From: Closterium sp. Naga37s-1
Taxonomy: Eukaryota; Streptophyta; Zygnematophyceae; Desmidiales; Closteriaceae
Direction: 5' to 3'
Length of the DNA stretch: 64,000 nt
Assembly: GCA_947471745.1 (NCBI GenBank)
Contig: CANJKZ010000934.1
Coordinates: forward strand, 718,001-782,000
This document shows positions 44,470 to 55,482 of this stretch, in pieces. The notes beneath the pieces were generated by a model, which saw nothing but the letters and a program-made list of their open reading frames with translations, made no database searches and was not told where the DNA came from. Positions within the stretch are counted from its first letter, which is position 1. Each line of letters opens with the position of its first letter. The translations under genes and the position numbers were made by a program.

Positions 44470-45370
44470 CTGCCCCACTAGCCGCCCTGTTAGCTCACGC
44501 GCCGCCCTCTGCAGCCCTCGTGCCGCACCTACTGCCCCGCGCGTCGCCCTCTTGCGGCCCGCCCGTCGACCCTAGGCCCCGCGCGCCCACCCTTTGCGGC
44601 CCGCCCGTCGACCCTAAGCTCCGAGCGCCCATCGACCCTAGGCCCCGCGCACCCCGTGGACCCTAGGCCCCGGCCCGCCCGTCGACCCTAGGCCCCGGCC
44701 CGCCCGTCGCCCCTGCTGCCCCGCGCGCCCGTCGACCCTAGGTCCCGGCCCGCCCGTCGCCCCTGCTGCCCCGCGCGCCCGTCGACCCTAGGCCTCGGCC
44801 CGCCCGTCGACCCTAGGCCCGGCCCGCCCGTCGACCCTAGGCCCCGAGCGCCCGACGACCCTAGGCCCCACGCGCCCTGTCGACCCTAGGCCCCGGCCCG
44901 CCCGTCGCCCCTGCTGCCCCGCGCGCCCGTCGACCCTAGGCCCCGGCCCGCTCATCGCCCCTACTGCCCTGCGCGCCCGTCGACCCTAGACCCCGGCCCG
45001 CCCGTCGCCCCTACTACCCCGTGCACCCGTCGACCCTAGGCCCCAGCCCGCACGACGCCTCTGCTGCCCCGCGCGCCGCCCCTTGCGGCCCGCCCCTCGC
45101 CCCTGCAGCTCGCGAGGCGCCCTTGCAGCCCCGCGCACCGCCCCTAGTGGCCCTCTAGCCGCCCCTGCTGTCCTGCTAGCCACCCCTTGCGGCCCTCTCG
45201 CAGCCCCTGCAGCCCCGCACGCCGCCCCTTGCGACCCGCCCACCGCCCCTAGGCCCCCGAGCCGCCCCTCTTGCAGCCTGCGCGCCGCCACTTGCAGCCA
45301 GCTTGCCGCCCCTTGCTGCGGCCTGCCCTGTTCCCTGCACTGCCAGGCTCCTGCCAACCCTGCATGCTGC
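44470..45370 (+). repeat. GC-rich leader array, left half
   Basis: Units of the type CGCCCGTCGACCCTAGGCCC between the primer site and Gag. Confidence 0.8.
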
Positions 45371-45376
45371 GCCGCT

Positions 45377-48300
45377 ATGGCTTCTCTCCGCGTTCTCGCG
45401 TTTGATCATGAGGGCCGCCCGATCCAGTTTGACACGTGGCTCGACGACCTGCAGCTGTACCTATTGAGCGACTCTAGGGACAGCGTTTCGTTGTTTGACC
45501 GCACGTCTGGCGCCGCTCCCGCCCCTCCCACCACAGCTGACAGTGCGACTCGCTCACAGTGGCTTACTCGTGACGCTGCTGCTCGCTTAGCCATTCGCAA
45601 CCACCTACCGTTAGCCGAATACGCTCACTTCGGACAGCACAGGACTGCACAGGCACTGTACGACGCTGTAGTCGCCCGTTACTCCTCGCCTGCCACTACT
45701 GCTCTAGGCCGTCTTCTACTGCCCTACCTGTTTCCCGAGCTGTCCACCTTTGCCACAGTAGAGGACCTGGTTTCCCACCTTTGCACTAGCGACGCTCGCT
45801 ACCGCGCTGCCGTCCCAGCACAGTTCCTTGACAGGAACCAGCCCCCGATGTTCATCACTCTCTACTTTATAGTCACCTGCCTCCCTAACTCTCTTCGCTC
45901 TGTCAGGGACCACTTTCTCGCACTTGACCCCACAGTCCTCATTGTTGACCTACTCGAGAAACACCTCCTTGCAGCTGAGACTAGTATAGTCGCTGTAGGT
46001 GCTGCTCGTGGCACTCCTCGCACGCCCTTCTTTGAGGGGTGTTCCCCCTCCCCCCTTGCCCCCTCCTACGCCTCTGCTGCTGCTGTTGACATCCTTGGTG
46101 CTGAGGACGTCGGGGCTGCTTCTGCTAGTGGGAAGCGCCGCAGCAACAAAGGCAAGGGTGGCAGGGGTGGTGGCGGTGGCAGCAGCGGTGGTGGTGGGGG
46201 CAGCAGTGGAGGTGGTGGAGGCAGTGGAGGTGGTGGCGATGGTGGGAGCGGTGGGGGTGGCGGTAGTGGCGGCAGTGGGAGTGGTGGCGGTCGGGCTGGA
46301 GCTACTCAGTGTGGAGGTTCTGACGCTGGCCAGAGGCAGCAGCAGCAGCGTCGGAGCAAGACCCCGCCGCCCCAGCAGCTTCTTGAGTGGTTTTCTCAGC
46401 GTGGGGCGTCTGAGGTTAGTGGTAGCTGCCCGTATGTCATTTGCACGGGTGACCGTGCTGGTCAGACATGCGGGAAGCCTCACACTCAGCACCGCTGCTT
46501 CTCCCGCCTCGACGACGCTTGCCGCGCAGAGTTTGGTGACGAGGCCGAGCGCCCCCTCTGGGCAGAGCTGCTTAGGTCTGGAGTTGCTATCTTTGACCTA
46601 GACTATGATGCTATCCTAGACTATGTATGCTTTGTCTATTAGTGCTGAGGGTGACTGTTACCTGTGTGTGCCTCCTGACCCAGGTATAGAGGCTGTTGCT
46701 CTAGGTGCTAGTGAGTCTGCTCTCCTTGGTACTGCGCCTGCTGAGGCCTTGTACACCTTTACACTTGACTCACGTGCTTCACGCTGTTTCTTTCACGACA
46801 ACACCACCCTCACTCCTCTCTCTGCACCTGTACCGGTCAGACTGGCTGACCCCTCCGGGGGCCCAGTCCTTGCCCGTTCCTCCAGTGTTCTCCCGTGTCC
46901 GGCGGTTCCGTCCGGCTCACTGTCAGGCCTTCACCTCCCCTTGTTCTCTACAAAATTGGTGGTACCGCTGCCCTCCAGGATGCGATGGTCACTACCACCA
47001 CTCCTGGGGGTCAGCGTGTGTCGATCTGCACGTGTACACGGACGGGCCGCCACCTGGCCACGTTCACTCGTCGGCCTGGGTCGAGTCTGTACACACTGGC
47101 TACTGAGCCTCCTCAGTTAGCTGCGTCTGCCCAGGTGTCTGTGTCAGGTCCGGTAGCACCCCCTTGCTCGTGTCGCCTCGTGTCGCACCAGACTCTCCTG
47201 TGGCACCATCGCCTTGGTCACCCCTCCCTGCCATGCCTTCGTGGCATGCACTCCCGCCTCCTTGTTTCTGGTCTTCCCAGGTCTCTGCCTCCCCTCCCGC
47301 CCTCGCCTGCCCCGCCCTGCCTTCCTTGCGTCGAGGGGCGGCAGCGCGCCGCTCCTCACTCCTCCTCGTTTCCCCCGACGACTGCTCCCCTGCAGACTCT
47401 CCACATGGACGTGGGGGGCCCAGCCCGCGTCAGTGGACAGGGCTGCGAGCGCTACTTTCTGCTGGTTGTTGACGACTACACGCGGTTCACCACGGTCTTC
47501 CCTTGCGCAGCAAGGGTGAGGTCCCTGATGTATTGATCCCTTGGATCCGCGCAGTCCGTCTCCAGCTCCGCAAGCGGTTCCGCCAGGACCTTCCTGTCCT
47601 GCGTCTACACTCTGACAGAGGTGGTGAGTTCTCCTCCGACCTCTTGCGGGAATTTTTTCGTGGGGAGGGCATTCTCTAGTCGTTCACGCTTCCGGACTCC
47701 CCTCAGCAAAATGGGATTGCTGAGCGCCGCATTGCCTTAGTCATGGAGGTCGCTCGTACCTCCATGATCCATGCGACTGCTCCCCATTTTCTGTGGCCGT
47801 TTGCGGTCCGGTGCGCTGCGCATCAGCTCAACCTCTGGAGTTGGACGAGGGAGGTTGGCGATGCGTCGGTGTTCCGGGTCTGGGGTTCTCGTGCGTTTGT
47901 TCGCGATACGTCCGCGGACAAGCTCTCCGCCCGTGCTATTCCCTGCGTCTTCCTTGGCTTTCCCCCTGACGTGCCTGGCTGGCAGTTTTACCACCCCACC
48001 TCGCGCCGTGTCTTCCCCTCTCAGGACGTCACGTTTGACGAATCGGTTCCCTTTTACCGTTTCTTCCCCCACCGCTCTGCCGCTCTTCCTTGCTCCAGGT
48101 CCCCCTCCGGTAGACCCCCTCCCCCCCCAGGGTCCTGCTCCCTCAGGTGTGTCTCTGGTAGACCCTCTCCCTGGTACTGTGCCTGTTGAGGTAGCTGTGG
48201 ACTCAGGTACTTCTCGAGGTGCTGCGTCTGGGGGTGCTGCGTCTGGGGGTGCGGAGCCTGGGGGTGCGGAGCCTGGGGGTGCTGGGTCTGAGGGTGCCGG

Positions 48301-49771
48301 GTCTGGGGGTGCCGAGCCTGGGGGTGCGGAGCCTGGGGGTGCTGAGCTTGCGGGTGTGGAGTCTGGGGGTGCTGAGCCCGAGGTTTTGGAGCCTGGGGGT
48401 GCTGAGTCTGGGGGTGCGGAGTCTGGGGGTGCTGAGCCTCGGGGTACTGCTTCTTCTGGAGGTCCTGTGGGTGCTTCGCCACGACTGTCTCCCCGACCGG
48501 AGCCTCTCTCCCCCCAGCACCTGCGCGAGTGGTTTACTCAGCGCACAAGCCTTCGGAGTGGAGCTGCCGGAGCTGGAGACTCTGCCGCTGGAGACACTGG
48601 AGCTGGAGGTGCTGGAGTTACTGCTGGAGCTGGTGGTACCGGAGGTGCTGCAGCTGCAGGTCCTGGAGGTGCTCGTACCAGGGGTACTGGAGCTGCCGGG
48701 ACTGGTAGTGTTGGGGGCGCTGGAGCTGGAGACCCTACGGAGCCTGGAGTTACTGGGTCTGGAGGCACTGGCGCTGGTGGCGCTAGAGCTGGAGGAGCAA
48801 GAGCTGTTGGCGCTGGAGCTGGAGGCACTGGCACGGGCTGGAGCTAGAGGAGCTAGAGCTGTTGACCCTGGAGCTGGAGGTGCTGGAGCTGGGGGTGCTG
48901 TGTCTGGTGGTACTGGTGCTGGAGGCACTGTGCGGCCGCGACCGTACTTCGTTTCCTTGCTTCAGCAGGTTCTTGGTGTCCCATCTTCTACTTGCCTTAC
49001 TCCTCCCTTACTGTGTCCACCGCCTGACCAGTCGCAGCTGCCGTCACAGCCAGCCTCCCCACTGCCTGCTCCTTCTCCTTACACTGAGCAGTCCGGCGGT
49101 CTTACAGAGCGTCGTGAGCCTGCGTCTTGTCCTGCCTCGCCTGTTCGCACTGGTCTTCGCGGTTCTCGTCCGCGTCCTCCTCCTGTCCCTGGCACACACG
49201 CTATGGCACTTCGTCCTTCCTCTGTTCCACTGTGTGTTCCTCTGTCGCCTCCTCCTGAGTCCTCTCTTCCTGCCGTCCCTAACCCTGAGTCTGACCGCGC
49301 TCGTGCTGCCAGTCCCACTGTCTCTCGTCTCCTTGCCACTATTGTCACTGACCCTTCTTTTGAGTCCACTGCTGCGTCTGCCCTCGTTGCTGAGCTGGTT
49401 GACTTTGCTGCTACCTGTCGTCTAAACTGCGCCACTGCTCTTGTTACTGAGTCTGAGTGTGCCAGTCCTCCGTCCGTCGGGGGTGAGTGTGCTCTTGGCA
49501 CGGACGTCCTTGAGGACACGCAGGAGGACTTTGAGTGTCTTGCAGCTGCTGTACCTCGTTTCGCTTCCATGCTGCTTGCCACTAAGGGAGACCCGGATGC
49601 ACCAGACATCCCGACCCCGCGCTCTTACGCAGAGGCAATTACGGGTCCTGACTCCTCTCAGTGGCAGGCAGCCATGGATGCTGAGATGGCATCCTGGAAG
49701 CCCACAGGCACCTACGTAGACGCATTTCCCCCGTCTCGGGCGCACATAGTCGATGGCATGTGGATTTTCAT
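45377..49771 (+). pseudogene. Copia Gag-Pol, left half, broken and 3'-truncated
   Basis: Gag starts MASLRVLAFDHEGRPIQF at 45377. Glycine-rich stretch 46150-46300; zinc motif CX13CX3HX4C near 46430. A 2-bp deletion near 46618 breaks the frame after DLDYDAIL. Protease motif altered to DSRAS (46768 on). Further shifts near 46960 and 47505, and a TAG at about 47680, break the integrase (HMDVGGP, LHSDRGGEF, QQNGIAERR are readable). Linker with GGAEP repeats 48220-48450. It ends in the reverse transcriptase start, before the catalytic aspartates. Confidence 0.85.
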
Positions 49772-51880
49772 GTCCACTGACGCGGGCCGGGCCCCACACG
49801 TCCATGTGGAGAGTCTGCAGGGGAGCAGTCGTCGAGGGAAACGAGGAGGAGTGAGGAGCGGCGTGCTGCCGCCCCTCGACGCAAGGAAGGCAGGGCGGGG
49901 CAGGCGATGGCGGGAGGGGAGGCAGAGACCTGGGAAGACCAGAGACAAGGAGGCGGGAGTGCATGCCACAAAGGCGTGGCAAGGAGGGGTGACCAAGGTG
50001 GTGGTGCCACAGGAGAGTCTGGTGCGATAGGAGGCGACACGAGCTAGGGGGTGCTACCGGACCTGACGCGGACACTTGGGCAGACACAGCTACCCGAGGA
50101 GGCTCAGTAGCCAGTGTGTACAGACTCGACCCAGGCCGACGAATGAACATGGCCAGGTGGCGGCCCGTCCGTGTACACGTGCAGATCGACACACGATGAC
50201 CCCCAGGAGTGGTGGTAGTGACCATCGCGTCCTGGAGGGCAGCGGTACTCACCAAGTTCGTAGAGAACGAGGGGAGGTGAAGGCTTGACAGTGAGCCGGA
50301 CGGAACCGCCGGACACGGGAGAACAGTGGAGGAATGGGCAAGGACTGGGCCCCCTGAGGGGTCAGCCAGTCTGACCGGTACAGGTGCAGAGAGAGGAGTG
50401 AGGGTGGTGCTGTCGCGAAAGAAACAGCGTGAAGCACCTGACTCAAGTGTAAAGGTGTGCAAGGCCTCAGCAGGCGCAGTACCAGGGAGATCAGACTCAC
50501 TAGCACCTAGAGCAGCGGCCTCTATACCTGGGTCAGGCGGCACACACAGGTAACAGTCACCCTCAGCACTAACAAACAAAGCATACATAGTAGCAAGGAT
50601 AGCATCATAGTCTAGGTCAAAGATAGCAACTCCAGACCTAAGCAGCTCTGCCCAGCGGGGGCGCTCAGGCTCGTCACCAAACTCTGCGCACCAAGCGTCG
50701 TCGAGGCGGGAGAAGCAGTGGTGCTGAGTGTGAGGCTTCCCGTATGTCTGACCAGCACAGTCACCCGTGCGAATGACATACAAGCAGCTACCACTACCCC
50801 CAGACACCCCACGCTGAGAAAACCCACTCACCAAGCTGCTGGGGTGACGGGGTCTCGCTCCGACGCTGCTGCTGCTGCCTCTGGCCACCGCCAAAACCTC
50901 CACGCTGAGTAGCTCCAGCCCGACCGCCACCACTCCCACTGCCGCCACTACCGCCACCCCCACCACTGCCACTACCGCCGCTGCCAAAGCCCCCACTCCC
51001 GCCACCACTCCCACCACCGCTACCACCTCCACTGCCTCCACCACCTCCACTGCTGCCCCCACCACCACCCCCGCTGCCACCGCCCCCACCCCTGCCACCC
51101 TTCCCCTTGCTGCTGCGGCGCTTCCCACTAGCAGAAGCAGCCCCGACGTCCTCAGCACCAAGGACGTCAACAGCAGTAGCAGAGGCGTAGGAGGGGGCAA
51201 GGGGGGAGGGGGAACACCCCTCAAAGAAGGGCGTGCGAGGAGTGCCACGAGCAGCACCTACAGCGACTACACTAGTCTCAGCTGCAAGGAGGTGCTGCTC
51301 GAGTTGGTCAACAGTGAGGACTGTGGGGTCAAGTGCCAGAAAGTGGTCCCTGACAGAGCGAAGAGAGTCAGGGAGGCGGGTGACAATAAAGTAGAGAGTG
51401 ATGAACATCGGGGGCTGGTTCCTGTCGAGGAACTCTGCTGGGACGGGAGCACGGTAGCAAGCGTCGCTAGTGTGGAGGTGGGATAACCAGGTCCTCTACC
51501 GTGGCAAAGGCGGACAGCTTGGGAAACAGGTAGGGCAGTATGAGACAGCCTAGAGCAGCAGTGGCAGGCGAGGAGTAACGGGCGACTACAGTGTCCTACA
51601 GTGCCTGTGTAGTCCTGTGCTGTCTGAAGTGAGCGCATTCGACTAACGGCAGGTGGTTGCGAATGGCTAAGCGAGCAGCAGCGTCACGAGTAAGCCACTG
51701 TGAGCGAGTCGCACTGTCAGCTGTGGCAGGAGGGACGGGAGAGGCGCCAGACGTGTGGTCAAACAACGAAACGCTGTCTCCAGAGTCGCTCAGTAGGTAC
51801 AGCTGCAGGTCGTCGAGCCACGTGTCGAACTGGATCGGGCGGCCCTCATGATCGAACGCGAGAACGCGGAGAGAAGCCAT
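49772..51880 (-). pseudogene. Copia Gag-protease-integrase start, right half, broken
   Basis: Gag starts MASLRVLAFDHEGRPIQF at 51880. A stop after TQAL (about 51596) and a shift near 51485 break Gag; another shift lies near 50825 just before the zinc motif. Protease motif altered to ESGAS (about 50430), losing the catalytic Asp. Pre-integrase HHHLGHPSL, CLPC, then HMDVWGPARVSG, where the frame runs into the inverted reverse-transcriptase segment of the left half. Confidence 0.85.
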
Positions 51881-51899
51881 AGCGGCGCAGCACGCAGGG

Positions 51900-52915
51900 C
51901 GGGCAGAAGCCGGGCAGCGCAGGGAGCAGGGCAGGCAGTAGCAAGGGGCGGCAAGCAGGCTGCAAGAGGCGGTGTGCAGGATGCAAGAGGGGCGGCTCGG
52001 GGGCCTAGGGGCGGCCGGCGGGCCTAGGGGCGGCGGGCGGGTCGCAAGGGGCGGCGCGCGGGGTTGCAGGGGCTGCGAGAGGGCCGCAAGGGGCGGCTAG
52101 TAGGGCAGCAGGGGCGGCTAGAGGGCCACCAGGGGCGGCGCGCGGGGCTGCAAGGGCGGCTCGTGGGCTGCAGGGGCGACGGGCGAGCCGCAAGGGGTGG
52201 CGCACGGGGCCTGGGGTCGACGAGCGGGCCGGGCCTAGGGTCGACGGGCGGGCCTGGGCCTAGGGGCGACGGGCGGGCCGGGGCCTAGGGTCGACGGGCG
52301 GGGGGGGGGGCTAAAGTCGACGGGCGGGCCGGGCTAGGGTCGACGGGCGGGCCTGGCCTAGGGTCGACGGGCGGGCGCGCGGGGCAGCAGGGGCGACGGG
52401 CGGGCCTAGGCCTAGGGTCGATGGGCGCGCGGGGCAGCAGGGGCAACGGGCGGGCCGTGGCCTAGGGTCGACGGGCGGGCCGGGCCTAGGGTCGACGGCC
52501 GGGCGCGCAGGGCAGCAGGGTCAACGGGTGGGCCGGGGCCTAGGGGCGACGCGCGGGCCGGGGCCTAGGGTCGACGGGCGGGCCGTGCTAGGGTCGACGG
52601 GCGGGCCGGGCCTAGGGTCGACGAGCGGGCGCGCGGGGCAGCAGGGTCGACGGGCGGGCCGGGGCCTAGGGTTGACGGGCGGGCCGGGCTAGGGTCGACG
52701 GGCGGGCCGGGCCTAGGGTCGACGGCCGGGCGCGCGGGGCAGCAGGGGCGACGGGCGGGCCGGGGCCTAGGGGCGACGAGCGCGCGGGGCCTAGGGTCGA
52801 CGGGCGGGCCGTAAGAGGGCGGCGCGCGGGGCAGTAGGTGCAGCACGAGGGCTGCAGAGGGCGATGTGTGAGTCAGCAGGGCGGCCAGTGGGGCAGCGCT
52901 GTGGTGGGCCCTAAA
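51900..52915 (-). repeat. GC-rich leader array, right half
   Basis: The same GGGCCTAGGGTCGACGGGCG unit as 44470-45370, in inverted orientation and with more copies. Confidence 0.8.
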
Positions 52916-52953
52916 AAAAAATTGGTCCTAACGAAGGACCTGCTCTGAAACCA

Positions 52954-53084
52954 TGTCAAAGGAATGAACGAGGATGAATGAACTATGAAACAGTTGGGTA
53001 CAAGTACTAACCCTAATTAGGTTGTACCCCTTATGGGCTACCCCACTATAGCCCACACAATGTAAGCAATATAACATTCTGACA
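52954..53084 (-). repeat. LTR of the right half, inverted
   Basis: 131 bp, same family as 44283-44415 in the opposite direction. Confidence 0.85.
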
Positions 53085-54274
53085 GCAAGTATTTCTTCGA
53101 CCACGACGCAGACATCTGCTGCGAGGGCTCGGGTGGAGGCGATGCGAAGGTCGTCGTGAGTGAAGCCGGCGATGGCGTCTGTGTTGGCGACGTGGATTGA
53201 GTTGTAAACAACTGGCAGTGGCTGTGGTGGTGCGTCGGGCCACTCGGAAGCTGGGAGACCTTCCATTGGAATGCGATGACACTGGAAGTCATCTCCGGTT
53301 ATCGACAGGAGCTGGGGACCTTCCACAGGAGGTGGAGGTTCTTCAGTTGGTTTAGGTAGGTCTACAGCTTTTGTTTCTTCAAAGAGAATCGTCATTCCTT
53401 CTTACTCCTCCTCTTATGTTTTTTGGATGGTTGGGAGGCTGGGGAAGAGGTGGCCCACCCCAACCAGTGTCGTGTGTTGCCCATTAAGGGTTGGGAGCTC
53501 CTAGAACCTCGGGAGGTAGTGCAGGTGTGCCCCATCGGCCTCCGGCAATGTTGGTTCCCCATCCTGTGCTACTGGCTGTTCTTTCGTCGCCCCAGGGAGT
53601 TCCCCATCCTCCTGCTTTGGTTCGTTTGGTGGCTGCGGCTTCTTCTGGCACACCACTGTCTGCTTTTTGTTCTTCCATTGTTGCAGGCTTGGTGTCGCCA
53701 GGGATGGAAGTCGAGGCAGTCGGAACGGCGAATGTTTGGCAGAGGCCGTCTTGGCCAGGTCGATCGAGGTCGGTTTCTTGGGGATGAGTCCATTTCAAAG
53801 GTGATGAAGATGTAGGAGAAGTACTCGGTTTGTGTCGCCATCCGTTGACAGTAAGGTAAAGTCAAGACGAAGACATCGTCCTCGTCGACCACCTTGCCGA
53901 TGTAAGTTTTCTTGTAAAACAATTGATTTCATTGCTTCGCAGTTTACTCGTCTCTCGACACCACACTTCATGGGTTGTGCTGCAGAGAGAAGATTGAATT
54001 GCAGGTCGCTGACAACCAGGACGTCACCAGTGTGGATCGTGAAGTTCGTGTCGTCGGACTGCAAGAGGATTTCTCCAATCTGGTTTGCATTGAGTTTGTT
54101 GTTGTTAACGACTGTGATTTCACATGGGTGATTTAGTCGCCTTTTATTAACGATAAATGTTGTTGACCCGACCATGCATTGTCCGCAGCAACTGTCCATG
54201 TATCACTTGTAGAAGTTGTCTCGGTTGCGTCGCGCGATACTGGCGATTCACAGTGCAATGAATCGATTGAGGTC
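53085..54274 (-). pseudogene. Host copia remnant, protease side, left of the young insertion
   Basis: Minus-strand frame 53795-54199 reads like copia protease and its C-terminal flank: MDSCCGQCMVGSTTFIVN, then IGEILLQSDDTNFTIHTGDVLVVSDLQFNLLSAAQ. The usual DSGA/DSGC is DSCC. A further minus-strand frame at 53095-53395 (LPKPTEEPPPPVEGPQLL) may be a linker of the same element. It is cut at 53084 by the LTR of the inverted composite and at 54274 by the young copia. Confidence 0.55.
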
Positions 54275-54406
54275 TGTCAGAACATTATAGCTTATGCTGT
54301 TGTGTAGGCTATAGTGGGGTATTCCATAGGGGGTACAACCAATTAGGGTTTCATATTTGTACTCACTTCATTTCATAGTTCATTCATTCTTGTTCAAATC
54401 TTCTCA
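54275..54406 (+). repeat. 5' LTR of the young copia
   Basis: 132 bp, TG...CA, identical to 61667-61798. Confidence 0.97.
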
Positions 54407-54420
54407 TGGTATCGAGCAGG
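54407..54420 (+). other. Primer binding site
   Basis: TGGTATCGAGCAGG directly after the 5' LTR; complementary to an initiator tRNA-Met 3' end apart from one missing base. Confidence 0.8.
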
Positions 54421-54479
54421 TTCCCCCTTGGGAACTGTGCTTAGGGCCCACCACATCGATTTTTTTTTTCCTGCCCGAA

Positions 54480-55400
54480 GCGCGCTCAGCCCGAGTCGCG
54501 CTCCGGGCCCTCACTTCGTCGAGCCGCCCTAGCGGCCCTGCACTGCGGCCCCGCCACCCGTCTCCGCGGCCCCGCCGCCCGTCTTCGCGGCCCCGCCGCC
54601 TCTCTCCTAGCGGCCCCGCCGCCCTACCTAGCGGCCCCGCCGCCTCTCTCCTAGCGGCCCCGCCGCCCTACCTCGCGGCCTCGCCGCCCCATTGCGCGGC
54701 CCCGCCGCCCTACCTAGCGGCCCCGCCGCCCCATCGCGGCCCCGCCGCCCCATCGCGGCCCCGCCGCCCCATCGCGCGGCCCCGCCGCCTTACCTAGCGG
54801 CCCCGCCGCCCTACCTAGCGGCCCCGCCGCCCCATCGCGCGGCCCCGCCGCCCCATAGCGCGGCCCCGCCGCCCCATCGCGCGGCCCCGCCGCCCTTCCT
54901 CGCGGCCCCGCCGCCCCATCGCGCGGCCCCGCCGCCCTACCTAGCGGCCCCGCCGCCCTTCCTCGCGGCCCCGCCACCTTACCTGCGGCCCCGCCACCTT
55001 ACCTGCGGCCCCGCCCTTACCTGCGGCCCCGCCGCCCTCTACTGCGGCCCCGCCACCTTATCTGCGACCCCGCCACCCTACCCGCGGCCTCGCCGCCCTT
55101 ACCAGCGGCCCCGCCGCCCTTACCTGCGGCCCCGTCACCTGCTGCCCAGCCGTGCCGCCCTGCAGCAGCACAGCCGAGCCGCCCAGCAGCCGAGCCGCCG
55201 AGCCGCCCAGCAGCCGAGCCGCCCAGCAGCCGAGCCGCCGAGCCGCCCAGCAGCCGAGCTGCCCAGCAGCCGAGCCGCCCAGCGGCCGCGCCGCCCAGCA
55301 GCCGAGCCGCCCAGCAGCCGAGCCGCCCAGCAGCGGAGCCGCCGAGCCGCCCAGCAGCTGAGCCGCCGAGCCGCCGCGCCGCCCTCCTTCAGGGCCGCCC
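54480..55400 (+). repeat. GC-rich leader arrays of the young copia
   Basis: 54520-55140: units GCGGCCCCGCCGCCCTACCTA and variants. 55165-55390: units GCCGAGCCGCCCAGCA. Together about 0.9 kb of untranslated leader before Gag. Confidence 0.85.
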
Positions 55401-55482
55401 GACCTGCCCAGTCTGGTGAGCACAGCGCCTTTTCACTGCACTGTCCTCACCCTACTGTTTGCGCTGCTAGTCGTCTAGGGTC

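Larger units (their letters stand above)
44283..53084. mobile_element. Tail-to-tail fusion of two copia 5' parts, LTRs pointing outward
   Basis: Left half, plus strand: LTR 44283-44415, primer site TGGTTTCAGAGCAGG, GC array, Gag start at 45377, protease, integrase, linker, ending in the first strand of the reverse transcriptase (GTYVDAFPPSRAHIVDGMWIF) at about 49771. Right half, minus strand: LTR 53084-52954, GC array, Gag start at 51880, protease, ending inside the integrase start (LQTLHMDVWGPARVSG) at about 49772. The halves belong to one family, so the composite is a giant inverted repeat with unequal arms. Flanking pentamers (AGATG at 44278-44282, GCAAG at 53085-53089) do not match. Confidence 0.85.
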
